The position numbers and the translations under genes were made by a program. This document shows positions 43,105-51,749 of a stretch of DNA of 63,859 bases, in pieces. The stretch is from Xanthomonas pisi DSM 18956 (GTDB taxonomy: Bacteria; Pseudomonadota; Gammaproteobacteria; Xanthomonadales; Xanthomonadaceae), in assembly GCF_001010415.1 (NCBI RefSeq), contig NZ_JPLE01000075.1, positions 1-63,859 of the forward strand. Reading direction: 5' to 3'. The notes beneath the pieces were generated by a model, which was not told the DNA's origin, ran no database searches, and saw nothing but the letters and a program-made list of their open reading frames with translations. How positions within the stretch are numbered: position 1 is the stretch's first letter; each line of letters starts with the position of its first letter.

Positions 43105-43464
43105 TCAGTGGTTATCGTCGCGTGGTGGCGCGTCGGGAGGCGGGAGGCTGCGCGGTGGTGCGGCCTGCGTCTGCTCTGGCTCGTACACCGTGTGGACGCG
43201 CCCGTCTTTCATGTACTTGACCCGATTGAGGTTGCCGCCATCGAACGGCACACGCTCTGCCCCCAGGATCTGTCCACCGGTGGACCGCTGCACGTGGCGG
43301 ATGGTGTCCGACAAGGTGCGGCTATTGCCGCGTGCCGATGCCGGCATGCCCTCGCGACCACCCTGCGCCATCGGGTACCCCTGGCTCCACGCCGACGGCG
43401 CTGCCGTGGCTACCCCGAGGGCAACCAGGACGACATAGCAAGCGCGGCTGAGCGAATGGGTCAC
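43105..43464 (-). CDS. Small secreted protein upstream of phoPQ (PepSY-like)
   Basis: A 119-residue protein. A signal peptide (residues 1-27, ending in APSAWSQG) leads to a basic region and the segment TLSDTIRHVQRSTGGQILGA, then GGNLNRVKYMKDGRVHTVYE, whose helix-strand-strand layout resembles one half of a PepSY domain. The C-terminus is Pro-rich. Position just before phoP-phoQ on the same strand suggests it feeds information to PhoQ in the periplasm or is a PhoP target; this is inferred. Confidence 0.75.
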   Translation of the reverse strand: MTHSLSRACYVVLVALGVATAAPSAWSQGYPMAQGGREGMPASARGNSRTLSDTIRHVQRSTGGQILGAERVPFDGGNLNRVKYMKDGRVHTVYEPEQTQAAPPRSLPPPDAPPRDDNH

Positions 43465-43742
43465 AACGGGATCCTAGCGGGTTGTTCAGGAACATTCAAA
43501 ATTCGTGAAACCGGCGATGCATCACAAACGGCCGGGCGACGGAAATTGAGCCAAATTCTTGATTTTTGGGGGTGAATCCGATCTGAACTTTTTAGCTTCG
43601 TGTTAACGCCATTCAGTGAAATGAATGTCACTGGGGGGCAGACGCCCTGCCAGCAAGGCTTTCGCTCCGGAGGCCAGGCCGCCAAACCGCAGCCAGCAAC
43701 AGCCCCGATCTGCCAATTCAGCGAATGCAAGCGCCGGGCCAG

Positions 43743-44747
43743 TCACGCAACAATGCGCCAGGGCTGGCTGTCGGTCCGCTGCAGCGCCTGCTCCACCAGC
43801 TCCCAGCCTGCGCCCGGACGGTGTGCGCCCTCGCTCAGGACCTGGCGAAACGCCCGCCCGCCCGGCTGCCCATGGAACAGGCCAAGCACGTGCCGGGTGA
43901 TGTGCTTCAGCGCCAGCCCGTGTTCCAGTTGCGCCTCCACGTAGGGGCGCAACGCACGCAGCAACGCCTCGCGCGGCTGTTGCGGGCGCTGGGTCAATGC
44001 CGCATCGAGCTGATGCAGGACATACGGGTCGTGGTACGCGGCGCGACCGAGCATCACGCCGTCGGCCTGCTGCAGGTGCGCCAGCGCCGTATCGACGGCG
44101 GCGATGCCGCCATTGAGCACCACCGGCAAGCCGGGACGCTCCTGCTTGAGGCGATACGCCCAGTCGTAGCGCAGCGGCGGCACTTCGCGGTTTTCCTTCG
44201 GCGACAGGCCCTTGAGCCAGGCGTTGCGGGCATGCACCACCACCATCGCCGCGCCGGCCGCGACCACCTGGTCGACGAAGCTGGCGAACACCGCGTAATC
44301 GTCATCGTCATCCACGCCCAGACGGCATTTGACCGTGATCGGCAGGTCGGTGGCCGCACACATGGCAGCGACACACTCGGCCACCAGCGCAGGCTCGCGC
44401 ATCAGGCAGGCTCCGAAGCGCCCGGCCTGTACGCGGTCGGACGGGCAGCCGCAGTTGAGGTTGATTTCGTCGTAGCCCCATTCCTGCGCAATGCCGGCCG
44501 CCTGCGCGAGCAGTGCCGGATCGCTGCCGCCAAGTTGCAGCGCCAGCGGGTGTTCGACCGGATCGAACCCGATCAGCCGCGTGCGATCGCCATGGATCAC
44601 CGCGTTGGCATGCACCATCTCGGTATACAGGCGTGCGGACGGCGCCAGCAGGCGATGGAACACCCGGCAATGGCGGTCGGTCCAATCCATCATCGGGGCG
44701 ACGGACAGGCGCAGGGAGGCGGCGTAGCGATCGGCGGAAACGGTCAT
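43743..44747 (-). CDS. dusA: tRNA-dihydrouridine(20/20a) synthase
   Basis: A 334-residue FMN enzyme that reduces U20/U20a in the tRNA D-loop. Motifs are LSVAPMMDWTDRHCR (FMN), INLNCGCPSDRVQAGRFGACLM (catalytic Cys; in part), VKCRLGVDD, and the DusA-specific MVVVHARNAWLKGLSPKEN, followed by VVLNGGI and GVMLGRAAYHDP. ATG 44747 has a weak ribosome site; upstream in-frame starts (44774) add residues outside the fold. Monocistronic. Confidence 0.94.
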   Translation of the reverse strand: MTVSADRYAASLRLSVAPMMDWTDRHCRVFHRLLAPSARLYTEMVHANAVIHGDRTRLIGFDPVEHPLALQLGGSDPALLAQAAGIAQEWGYDEINLNCGCPSDRVQAGRFGACLMREPALVAECVAAMCAATDLPITVKCRLGVDDDDDYAVFASFVDQVVAAGAAMVVVHARNAWLKGLSPKENREVPPLRYDWAYRLKQERPGLPVVLNGGIAAVDTALAHLQQADGVMLGRAAYHDPYVLHQLDAALTQRPQQPREALLRALRPYVEAQLEHGLALKHITRHVLGLFHGQPGGRAFRQVLSEGAHRPGAGWELVEQALQRTDSQPWRIVA

Positions 44748-44898
44748 CGACGGTTGGCCGCAGCGAGCGGCCATTGGAATGCGAAGCAGGATCAACAGCT
44801 TACACGGGCATCGATGAATCTGCGGCAGTGCGGCATGGCAGGCGGGGGCTGCGTCGATCGCCAGGCCCGGTTGCACGATCATCTGGTCGCTGCGTGAC

Positions 44899-45185
44899 GT
44901 GATCGGCCCCGATCACCTGGCCGAATTCGAACATTCCGTGCGGTTGTGGATCCCGCTAGGGCACTTGGGCGGCCAGCAGCACGGCGACGTGATGCCGTGG
45001 GACGGGGCGAACGACATTGCGTTGGCGCGTGTCCCCCGCTCGCCGAGTACGAGCGCTATCGGGTGGCATCGCTACAGGATGCGGAGTGTCTGTCGGCGTT
45101 CGCCGCTGCAGAGAACGCGGTGCATCGTCAGTGACGAGCGCAGCGTCCTTCGTCCGGTGCTGGCGTCACGCTGCGCGCGCTGCCG
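44899..45185 (+). pseudogene. NIPSNAP-family gene remnant with two frameshifts
   Basis: Three reading frames join into one recognisable C-terminal NIPSNAP/EthD-like segment. Frame 1 (44899-45033) gives FEHSVRLWIPLGHLGGQQHG then DVMPWDGANDIALARV. The next frame (about 45037-45118) gives PPLAEYERYRVASLQDAEC and LSAFAAAENA. Frame 1 again (about 45120-45170) gives RCIVSDERSVLRPVLA. The first shift lies at a CCCCC run near 45035, the second near 45119. The N-terminal part is missing. The gene is therefore broken, or else sequencing errors caused the shifts; an intact version could have been about 100 residues. Confidence 0.65.
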
Positions 45186-45198
45186 GACGAGGGTGCCA

Positions 45199-45423
45199 TT
45201 ACGGGTTGCGGAAGCCCACACGCTCTTCGGCGCTCAGCGGCTTGCCGAGGGCGTGATAGGAAGCAGCCAGGGTGATCAGCGACGTGCCCATCACGGCGTA
45301 GAAGGTCCACGAGGTGGCCAGCACATGCACCTGGCCGAATACCAGCGCGACGACCGCAGTGGCGGTGCACAGCACCATGGCGAGCAGGGACATCAGAAAA
45401 GGGATGGAGGGATCGATCTTCAT
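45199..45423 (-). CDS. Small inner-membrane protein, two transmembrane helices
   Basis: A 74-residue protein: FLMSLLAMVLCTATAVVALVF and YAVMGTSLITLAASYHALG (each in part) are two membrane helices around a short loop. The tail is SAEERVGFRNP. No family recognised. ATG 45423 is preferred to the upstream in-frame start at 45519 because the extra residues are not membrane-like. Monocistronic. Confidence 0.65.
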   Translation of the reverse strand: MKIDPSIPFLMSLLAMVLCTATAVVALVFGQVHVLATSWTFYAVMGTSLITLAASYHALGKPLSAEERVGFRNP

Positions 45424-46440
45424 GGCCGGGGGGTTCCAAGGTGCGATAGCTCCAGCATCGGCGTTCCCGGCCCGTTCTTGAACTGTTTTGCGCGCTTTTT
45501 TTGAGCGAATTTCAAGCAAGTCAGCGCGCGCTCAGTTTTATGTCAAAGCCTTGGCGCACAAGGGTTTCGACGTCAGAAATCTCCTGACGGGATGGCGGAA
45601 AAATCATCACCGGCGCCAGACTTCCAGCGCAGGCGCGGCGGAAAACCGACGAGATCGACGTCACGGTTTGGCGTGGTCGAAACGAGGCCACAGGGCGCGC
45701 GATCGCGGCTGTCGTTGCAGGGAAGGCTCGCGCCGGGCAGACGCCCAAGGTGCGACTACCAACCCGGTCAGCCGCGTGTCCGCCAGGGCGCTTGCCGGAA
45801 CCGTAAGACACCGTGGCCAGTGGCTTGCGGAGCCATCCGGACGAGGCGGCGCACCGGATTGGATGATCTACCGTCGCCTGTCCACAACTGGCGCGGGGGA
45901 CGAGGAACGGCCGGCAACAACGTGGCGGGCAGTCACCAGATCGGTGTGGACGGCACACACGCACGGCAAGGTTGTACGAGCGATACATGCGCAGCGACGC
46001 CGCGGACGCGCGCCTGGCGGGCGCACAGCTCTTGTGAGAGCTGCCCTGCACCTGCCTGCGTACCCGCCTGCGTTGACCGCGCACCGGCCGCGATCATTGC
46101 GCGCTATCGATGCACTGGGACCTGCCGGCACCCGTAGCCGGCAAGGATGGGGTAGATGCGTACGCCCTGGAACCGCCGCCGCGTCTGCGCGGTCAATGCC
46201 GAGCCGCACCTGCCTGAGCGCTGCGCGGCAGTGCGACGCGACGGAATCATGTTGGCCGCTGACGCGCGCCAAGCGCGATATCAGCCGGAGCATCAGCACG
46301 CGTGACGGCACCAGCCGGCTGGCACGTAGTGCGACGGACCATGGTCCACGCCGCGAGGTGTCACGCACTATCAAGCGCGGCTTGCGCAGACGCGCAACTG
46401 ACACAGCGCGCAAGGCATGCGGGGCGCTCGACCAGCCCGA
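45424..46440. other. Gene-poor kilobase, no supported feature
   Basis: 1,017 bp with no convincing gene on either strand. Several long open frames exist (for example 45592-46137 plus strand and 45521-46084 minus strand), but their residue use (excess Arg, Cys, His, Pro) and third-position composition do not look native. I see no repeat, IS end or RNA gene. It may be a decayed gene region or a long regulatory stretch. Confidence 0.5.
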
Positions 46441-47016
46441 TCAGCGGGCCGGGGCGGTGGCGAATTCGCCGCGCTGCAGCTTGGTCACGTCGTTGCCCTG
46501 CCCGTCCTTGAGGCTGAGGTCTGCGCCCTTGGCGGCGAGGTCCTTGAGCACGTCGGTGCGTTGGAACAGCGCTGCGTACATCGCCGCGGTCTGGCCGGCG
46601 TTGTTGCGTTGGTCGGGGGCGCAGTCGGCCTGCATCAGGCGCTTGGCGATACCGAGCTCGCCCTTGAAGATCGCGCCCATCAGCGCAGTGTTGCCGCGCT
46701 TGTCCTGCGCGCAAGGGTCAGCGCCGGCACTGAGCAACTGGTCCACCGCCGGGCGTTGGCCGTGGTAGGCGGCCAGGATCAGCGCGGTATAGCCCTTCTC
46801 GTCGCGAGTATTGAGGTCGTAATGCGAGCGGATGAACTCGGCCAGCATGTCCTGGCGACCTTCGCGCGCGGCATCGAAGAAGTACTCACGCAGCTGCCGC
46901 TTGATCTGCTCTGGGCTTGACGTGGATGAAGTGGGCGCTGCGGGCGTGGCAGACGGCGAGGCAGCGATGGCTGGCGCGCACAGGGCGCTCAGCATGACCA
47001 ACAGCAGGGTGCGCAT
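46441..47016 (-). CDS. ankB: Secreted ankyrin-repeat protein of the catalase operon
   Basis: A 191-residue protein. A signal peptide (MRTLLLVMLSALCAPAIA) and a Ser/Thr/Pro linker lead to four ankyrin repeats from about residue 50, seen as DEKGYTALILAAYHGQRPAV, DKRGNTALMGAIFKGELGIA and NNAGQTAAMYAALFQRTDVL. In Pseudomonas aeruginosa AnkB is needed for full activity of the periplasmic-side catalase KatB, and the genes are paired as here. GGGAGA precedes the ATG. It lies 57 bp after katB on the same strand. Confidence 0.88.
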   Translation of the reverse strand: MRTLLLVMLSALCAPAIAASPSATPAAPTSSTSSPEQIKRQLREYFFDAAREGRQDMLAEFIRSHYDLNTRDEKGYTALILAAYHGQRPAVDQLLSAGADPCAQDKRGNTALMGAIFKGELGIAKRLMQADCAPDQRNNAGQTAAMYAALFQRTDVLKDLAAKGADLSLKDGQGNDVTKLQRGEFATAPAR

Positions 47017-47073
47017 ATCGCTCTCCCAAAACGGGGACGGCACCGCGGCATGGCCGCGATGCCGTCGGATGGA

Positions 47074-48597
47074 TCAATCCTGCAGGCTGGAGGCCAGCTG
47101 CTTGACGCGCGCCAGGTCGCCCTTGGCAACGCGGGTCACGCCAGTGCCGTACTCGGGGTCGGCCTTGTACAGGAACGACAGCACCAGGTGCTTGCTCTCG
47201 GTATCGGTGGTGGCCAGCGACTCGCCGAAGCTCTGCACCAGATCGGCACGATCCTTCTTGCTGTAGGAGCGGTACAACTCACCGGCCTGCTTGAAGTTCT
47301 GCTCGCGGGTGATCTTGGCCTGCTGCGTGGTGCCCGACAGCGGCAGTTCGCTGTAGCGTGCGGCGGTGTCCTGCGGACGCGGCTCCAGGCGGCTGGGCTC
47401 GTAGTTCACGCCACTGGTGGTGTGGCCGTTATTGCCTTCGCCATCCTGGTTGCCGTTGTTGACGGCCACGCGCGGGCGGTTGACCGGCAGGCTCAGCCCG
47501 TTGGCCCCGATGCGATACAGCTGCGTGTCGGCGTAGGAGAAGATACGGCCCTGCAACAGACGGTCTTCAGACGGTTCGATGCCCGGCACCAGGTTGGCCG
47601 GCGCCATCGCCACCTGTTCGGTTTCCTGGAAGAAGTTGTCGACGTTCTTGTTCAACACCATCTGGCCGACCTTCTGCTCCGGCACGTCCGGCCAGATCTT
47701 GGTGGCATCGAGCGGGTCGAAATCGAACTTGGCCAGGTCTTCGGGCTTGAGCACCTGCACGTACAGGTCCCACTTCGGGAAATCGCCCTTCTTGATCGCA
47801 CCAACCAGATCGTTGGTCAGGTGGCTGTAGTCCTTGGACTGGACCGCGGCAACCTGCTTGGGATCGAGGTTCTTGATGCCCTGCAGCGTCTTCCAATGGA
47901 ACTTGACGTAATGCACCTCGCCCTGCGCGTTGACCAGCTTGTAGGCATGCACGCCGTTGCCATCCATGAAGCGATAGCCGGCGGGGGTGCCTTCGTTGGA
48001 GTACAGCAGCGTCAGCGTGCGCGTGCCTTCGGGCACGTGCGAGAAGAAATCGAAACGACGCGAATCGTCGTCCAGGTTGGTGCGCGGGTCCGGCTTGAAC
48101 GCGTGGACCATGTCGGGGAACTTGATCGCATCGCGGATGAAGAAGGTGGGGAAGTTGTTGCCGACCAGATCCCAGTTGCCTTCGCTGGTGTAGAACTTGG
48201 TGGCGAAGCCATGCGGGTCGCGCAGCGTTTCCGGCGAGTGATTGCCATGCACCACCGAGGAGAAACGCACGAACACCGGAGTCTTCTCGCCGGCGCTGAA
48301 CACCTTGGCCTTGGTCAGGCTGGACAGATCGGCAGTGGCGGTGAATTCGCCTTTGACGCCGGTACCGCGCGCATGCACCACACGCTCGGGAATGCGCTCG
48401 CGATCGAAGCGCTGCAGCTTCTGGATCAGCTGCACGTCCTGCAGCAGGGTCGGGCCGGTGGCACCGGCAGTCTGCGAATTCTGGTTGTCGCCCACCTTGG
48501 CGCCGTTGTCGCGGGTCAGCACAGATTGGGCGAAGACCGGTGGAGCGATCAGTGTGGGGGCTAGCAGGGCTAGCACCATGAGGGATCCAGGGCGCAT
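47074..48597 (-). CDS. katB: Catalase KatB, exported clade
   Basis: A 507-residue haem catalase. A signal peptide (LMVLALLAPTLIAPPVFAQS) makes it periplasmic. The distal His is in RVVHARGTGVKG, the distal Asn in LVGNNFPTFFIRD, and the proximal haem Tyr in LLQGRIFSYADTQLYRIG. Length and signal peptide fit the small-subunit KatB clade. Upstream operator candidate: an 18-bp palindrome at 48782-48799. M7 (48579) is an alternative start. It detoxifies host or metabolic peroxide together with AnkB. Confidence 0.95.
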   Translation of the reverse strand: MRPGSLMVLALLAPTLIAPPVFAQSVLTRDNGAKVGDNQNSQTAGATGPTLLQDVQLIQKLQRFDRERIPERVVHARGTGVKGEFTATADLSSLTKAKVFSAGEKTPVFVRFSSVVHGNHSPETLRDPHGFATKFYTSEGNWDLVGNNFPTFFIRDAIKFPDMVHAFKPDPRTNLDDDSRRFDFFSHVPEGTRTLTLLYSNEGTPAGYRFMDGNGVHAYKLVNAQGEVHYVKFHWKTLQGIKNLDPKQVAAVQSKDYSHLTNDLVGAIKKGDFPKWDLYVQVLKPEDLAKFDFDPLDATKIWPDVPEQKVGQMVLNKNVDNFFQETEQVAMAPANLVPGIEPSEDRLLQGRIFSYADTQLYRIGANGLSLPVNRPRVAVNNGNQDGEGNNGHTTSGVNYEPSRLEPRPQDTAARYSELPLSGTTQQAKITREQNFKQAGELYRSYSKKDRADLVQSFGESLATTDTESKHLVLSFLYKADPEYGTGVTRVAKGDLARVKQLASSLQD

Positions 48598-48776
48598 GGC
48601 GTCAGCTCGTGTTGAGGGAGCTGAATCATGGCGAGCGGGCCGAAGCGAGAGAAGTCGTTAGTTATGATCGCAGCGATAGGCGAACATGATGATGACTGCG
48701 TTGCGTGATATGTATCGCTAAATGCCCAGGCAGTGGGTTGCAGATCGTGGGAGTGGGTCCGCGCGGAGGCCACACG

Positions 48777-48805
48777 CGCACTTCGTCATGCATGACGAAA
48801 GTGCG
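48777..48805. promoter_or_regulatory. Extended palindrome upstream of katB
   Basis: TTCGTCATGCATGACGAA (48782-48799) is a perfect 18-bp palindrome, extended by CGCAC / GTGCG on either side with a single bulged A. It lies about 180 bp upstream of the katB start, on the promoter side. Neither strand has a T tract. A dimeric regulator site is the simplest reading. Confidence 0.55.
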
Positions 48806-49064
48806 GATGGGTCTGGCGCAATGCTGCGCTGCAAGGTTGGAACGCCGGGAGCGATTGCCAGAGTACCGTCGTTCCGAGCGCACTCGTGGCGGGCGTAATG
48901 AGGTCGCGGACACGCATGCGCTGCGCTGTCCATCTGCCACCGCTGCTGTCGCTGCAGCAATCACCGCCTGCATGACGATGCGCCGATCGGTGTACGAACG
49001 CAGGGTGCGATCTCGCTCATGCAACGATGCTGACGCAGCGGCGCCGCTTGCATATCGGCCGATG

Positions 49065-49095
49065 CCTGCATCGATGCAGGACCTGCATCGATGCG
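49065..49095. repeat. Duplicated CCTGCATCGATGCAGG palindrome after dinG
   Basis: CCTGCATCGATGCAGG (49065-49080) is a perfect 16-bp palindrome. After one base, CCTGCATCGATGCGG repeats it with a changed end. The pair ends about 15 bp beyond the dinG stop on the minus strand. It may form alternative hairpins ending the dinG transcript or be a binding site. Confidence 0.55.
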
Positions 49096-49110
49096 GCACC
49101 GACTGATCGA

Positions 49111-51246
49111 TCAACGCCCGATCACCCGCTTGAACGGTGGCAGCGCGTCGATGATGCGTTTTCCGTAGCGACGCGTCAGCAGGCGCGAGTCGAGAATGAT
49201 GACGCGGCCGTGGTCGCTGGAACTGCGGATCAAACGGCCGGCGAACTGCGTCAGCGTGCGCAGCGCATGCGGAATGGCGATCAGGTTGAACGCATTGTGG
49301 CCGCGGCTTTCCAGCCATTCGCTCAAGGTAGAGGTCTGCGGATCGGTCGGCACGGCGAAGGGCACCTGGGTAATGACCACCGTGGTGCAGGCCTCGCCGG
49401 GCAGATCCAGGCCTTCGCCGAAGGAATTGAGCCCGAACAACACAGAGCCCTCGCCAGCGGCGATGCGGCGCAGGTGTTCGGTGATCAGCTGCGACTTGTT
49501 GCCTTCGCCCTGCACCAGCACGCGGTTGCGTTGCGCCAGCGGCATCAGGTCGGCGACCTTTTCCATCTTCCAGCGCGAGGTGAACAGCACGATGCTGCCC
49601 TTGGCGTTCCAGTCCAGTTCGCGCACCAGATACCTGGCCACTTCCTTGGGATGCCCTTCGCGATCGTCCGGGGTGACCGGGAAATTGGGCACGATCAGCT
49701 CGGCCTGATTGGGCAGGTCGAACGGCGAGGCCAGCGAGGCCATCTCGGCGTGATCGGGCAGGCCGTTGTCGATGGCGAAGGACTGGAAATCGCCGCCGCC
49801 GGTGAGCGTGGCCGAGGTCATCACCACCGAATCCACCTCGTTCCAGATCATCGTTCGCAGCACTTGCGCAGCCGACACCGGCGAGCAGTGGCAGATCAGG
49901 TCGCCATCGCGTGACAGGGTGATCCAGCGCGCCATCGGCGGCTGGCCTTCCTTGTCTTCGCGCCGCCAGCCGCTCCACAGATTGTGCTGCTGCTCGGCCA
50001 TTTCCAGGGCCAGGCCCAGGTTGCGTTGCAGGCGCTCGCGTGCGGCATCGTCCTGTTTTCCCTTGGCAATCGCACTGTGTGCGGCATGCACCCAGTTGAA
50101 CAGCGCGCGGGTGTCTTCGCCGAGTTCTTCGATGGCCGGGCCCCACTGCGGCGGCAACTTGCCGTTGGCCGCACGCCACAACGGATCGCGCTCGCCGGGC
50201 TCGGGCTTCCAGACGCGCTCGACCTCGGCATGGAAGGCCTTGAGCAGTTTGGACACCCGCGCCGCCACGTCGATGGCTTCGTTGGGCAGCAGGTTGCCGA
50301 TCTTGTCCTTGTCCACTGCGCGGTACGCAGCGGCGACGAGAATCTGCATGCGGCCAGTGCGCTTGGCCATCTCGTCCAGCGGCAGATTGGCCGCACCCTG
50401 GTCGATCGCCACGCCGGCGACGTGATGGCCCTCGTCGAGCACCAGCAGCATGTCCGACGGCGGGGCGATCAGCGGCTGGCCGTTTTCGGCATCGCCCAGC
50501 GACAGCGAAGACAGCAGCAAGGCGTGGTTGGTGACCACGATCTGCGCTTCGCGCACATCGGTGCGCGCCTTGAGCACCGGGCACTGCGCGGCATAACTGC
50601 AGCGTCGCCCCGCACAGCCGGAGGCCGGCGTGGTGATGCGCATGCGCAGCGGCACCGACACCTGCTCGGGCGCATCGTCCAGGTCGCCGTTCCAGGTGCG
50701 CGCGGCATAGGCCTTGGTCAGCCGTTTGGCCAGATCCGCATCGACGGGGCTGAGCGGGCGGTCGTACAGCGCCTGCTCGTCTTCGAACATGGCGTTCTGG
50801 CTGGTGTCGCCTTCCAGTTCGGCGGCATTGCGCGTGCACAGATAGCGGGTGCGGCCCTTGGCCAGCGCCACGGTCGCTTCCAGGCCGGTGGCCTTGAGGA
50901 AGGCCGGGATGTCGCGCTCCACCAACTGCGACTGCAGCGCCACGGTACCGGTGCTGATCACCAGCTTCTTCTTGGTGGCCAGGGCGATCGGCACGCCGGC
51001 GGTGAGATAGCCCAGGCTCTTGCCCACGCCGGTGGGCGCCTCGGCAATGCCGATGCCGCCGGAGGTGGCCAGCGCACGCGAGACCAGGCCGATCATCTGG
51101 CTCTGCGCACGGCGGGTGGCGAAGCCGGGCGTATTGGCCTGCAGCTTGGCGTAGGCGTCGCGGATGCCGGCCTTGATCGGGTCGGTCAGCACACGCTGGG
51201 TGGGAACGGGCGCGGACGGCGCAGCCGGTGGGGCAAGATCACTCAT
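49111..51246 (-). CDS. dinG: ATP-dependent DNA helicase DinG
   Basis: A 711-residue XPD-like superfamily 2 helicase. Walker A is EAPTGVGKSLGYLTAG. The four iron-sulfur cysteines are in YLCTRNAAEL and ASGCAGRRCSYAAQCPVL. Walker B is VLDEGHHVAG (DEAH type). C-terminal motifs are VLFTSRWKME, FGLNSFGEGLDLPGEA and QFAGRLIRSSSDHG. It unwinds R-loops, D-loops and G-quadruplex DNA. In E. coli it is SOS-induced; no LexA box was found by eye. ATG 51246 is chosen because upstream residues are unlike the family. Confidence 0.95.
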   Translation of the reverse strand: MSDLAPPAAPSAPVPTQRVLTDPIKAGIRDAYAKLQANTPGFATRRAQSQMIGLVSRALATSGGIGIAEAPTGVGKSLGYLTAGVPIALATKKKLVISTGTVALQSQLVERDIPAFLKATGLEATVALAKGRTRYLCTRNAAELEGDTSQNAMFEDEQALYDRPLSPVDADLAKRLTKAYAARTWNGDLDDAPEQVSVPLRMRITTPASGCAGRRCSYAAQCPVLKARTDVREAQIVVTNHALLLSSLSLGDAENGQPLIAPPSDMLLVLDEGHHVAGVAIDQGAANLPLDEMAKRTGRMQILVAAAYRAVDKDKIGNLLPNEAIDVAARVSKLLKAFHAEVERVWKPEPGERDPLWRAANGKLPPQWGPAIEELGEDTRALFNWVHAAHSAIAKGKQDDAARERLQRNLGLALEMAEQQHNLWSGWRREDKEGQPPMARWITLSRDGDLICHCSPVSAAQVLRTMIWNEVDSVVMTSATLTGGGDFQSFAIDNGLPDHAEMASLASPFDLPNQAELIVPNFPVTPDDREGHPKEVARYLVRELDWNAKGSIVLFTSRWKMEKVADLMPLAQRNRVLVQGEGNKSQLITEHLRRIAAGEGSVLFGLNSFGEGLDLPGEACTTVVITQVPFAVPTDPQTSTLSEWLESRGHNAFNLIAIPHALRTLTQFAGRLIRSSSDHGRVIILDSRLLTRRYGKRIIDALPPFKRVIGR

Positions 51247-51521
51247 CGCGCTATTTTCGCACGGACCGGCGCAGCGCCTGCGACCGATACGTGCGGCAGC
51301 TGAACCTGTTTGTGCGCTGCCGATGCATCGCCTGGGACCCAAGCGCTGAAGAACGGCGGGGTGTCGACGGGTAGAGGCGCAGGCTGCGCTCGACACGTGC
51401 CTGCCTGCCGCGCGTGCCGCTGTCGAGCACTCCTGGTCGTTGCGACTGCCGGGCAGCGATACGTGGCCGCGCTGGAAGACCGGCGCCCGGCGCGCACCGC
51501 CAGACTGTCAGACCACTGCGA

Positions 51522-51749
51522 TCAAGCGCGTCGCGGCCAGGCGTAACGCGTCCAGACCAGGCCGATCACGGCCATCATCACGCCCACCGCCAGCATGCCG
51601 ATACCCACCCCGGCCGGACCGAAGCGCTCGTACAGCAGGCCTGCCCGGTTGACGGTCGCCAGGGACTGCGGATGCAGCAATGTCCAACCGCCCTGCCCTG
51701 CACAGATCAGCCCGACCAGGGTGAGCGCCAGCGCCTTGAGCGGGATCAT
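51522..51749 (-). CDS. Small inner-membrane protein (two helices)
   Basis: A 75-residue protein. It has two hydrophobic helices (LKALALTLVGLICAGQGGW and VGIGMLAVGVMMAVIGLVW) around a loop with LHPQSLATVNRAGLLYERFG, ending in a basic tail. No family recognised. Its ATG overlaps the stop of the upstream membrane gene (4 bp), so the two are cotranslated. The pair follows aroE on the same strand. Confidence 0.68.
   Translation of the reverse strand: MIPLKALALTLVGLICAGQGGWTLLHPQSLATVNRAGLLYERFGPAGVGIGMLAVGVMMAVIGLVWTRYAWPRRA

Larger units (their letters stand above)
48598..49110. other. katB upstream region
   Basis: 513 bp between the katB start and the dinG stop. It holds an 18-bp perfect palindrome at 48782-48799 and a pair of CCTGCATCGATGC palindromes at 49065-49095, listed separately. 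No gene with native codon use is seen. A faint OxyR-like run (ATAG at about 48676 with A/T-rich spacing) was noted but is too weak to call. Confidence 0.55.

Noticed and set aside
40616..43438. 940-codon plus-strand open frame over the DUF1800 start, phoQ and phoP
   Set aside because: It is a shadow of well-supported genes on the minus strand, rich in His, Arg and Gln, with no recognisable domain.
45488..46768. 426-codon plus-strand open frame in the gene-poor kilobase
   Set aside because: It overlaps ankB on the opposite strand, has Arg/Ser/Ala-rich random-like composition and no ribosome site or domain.
48670..48720. OxyR-like site before katB
   Set aside because: Only one ATAG quarter-site is clear; the remaining three of the four expected elements are missing.
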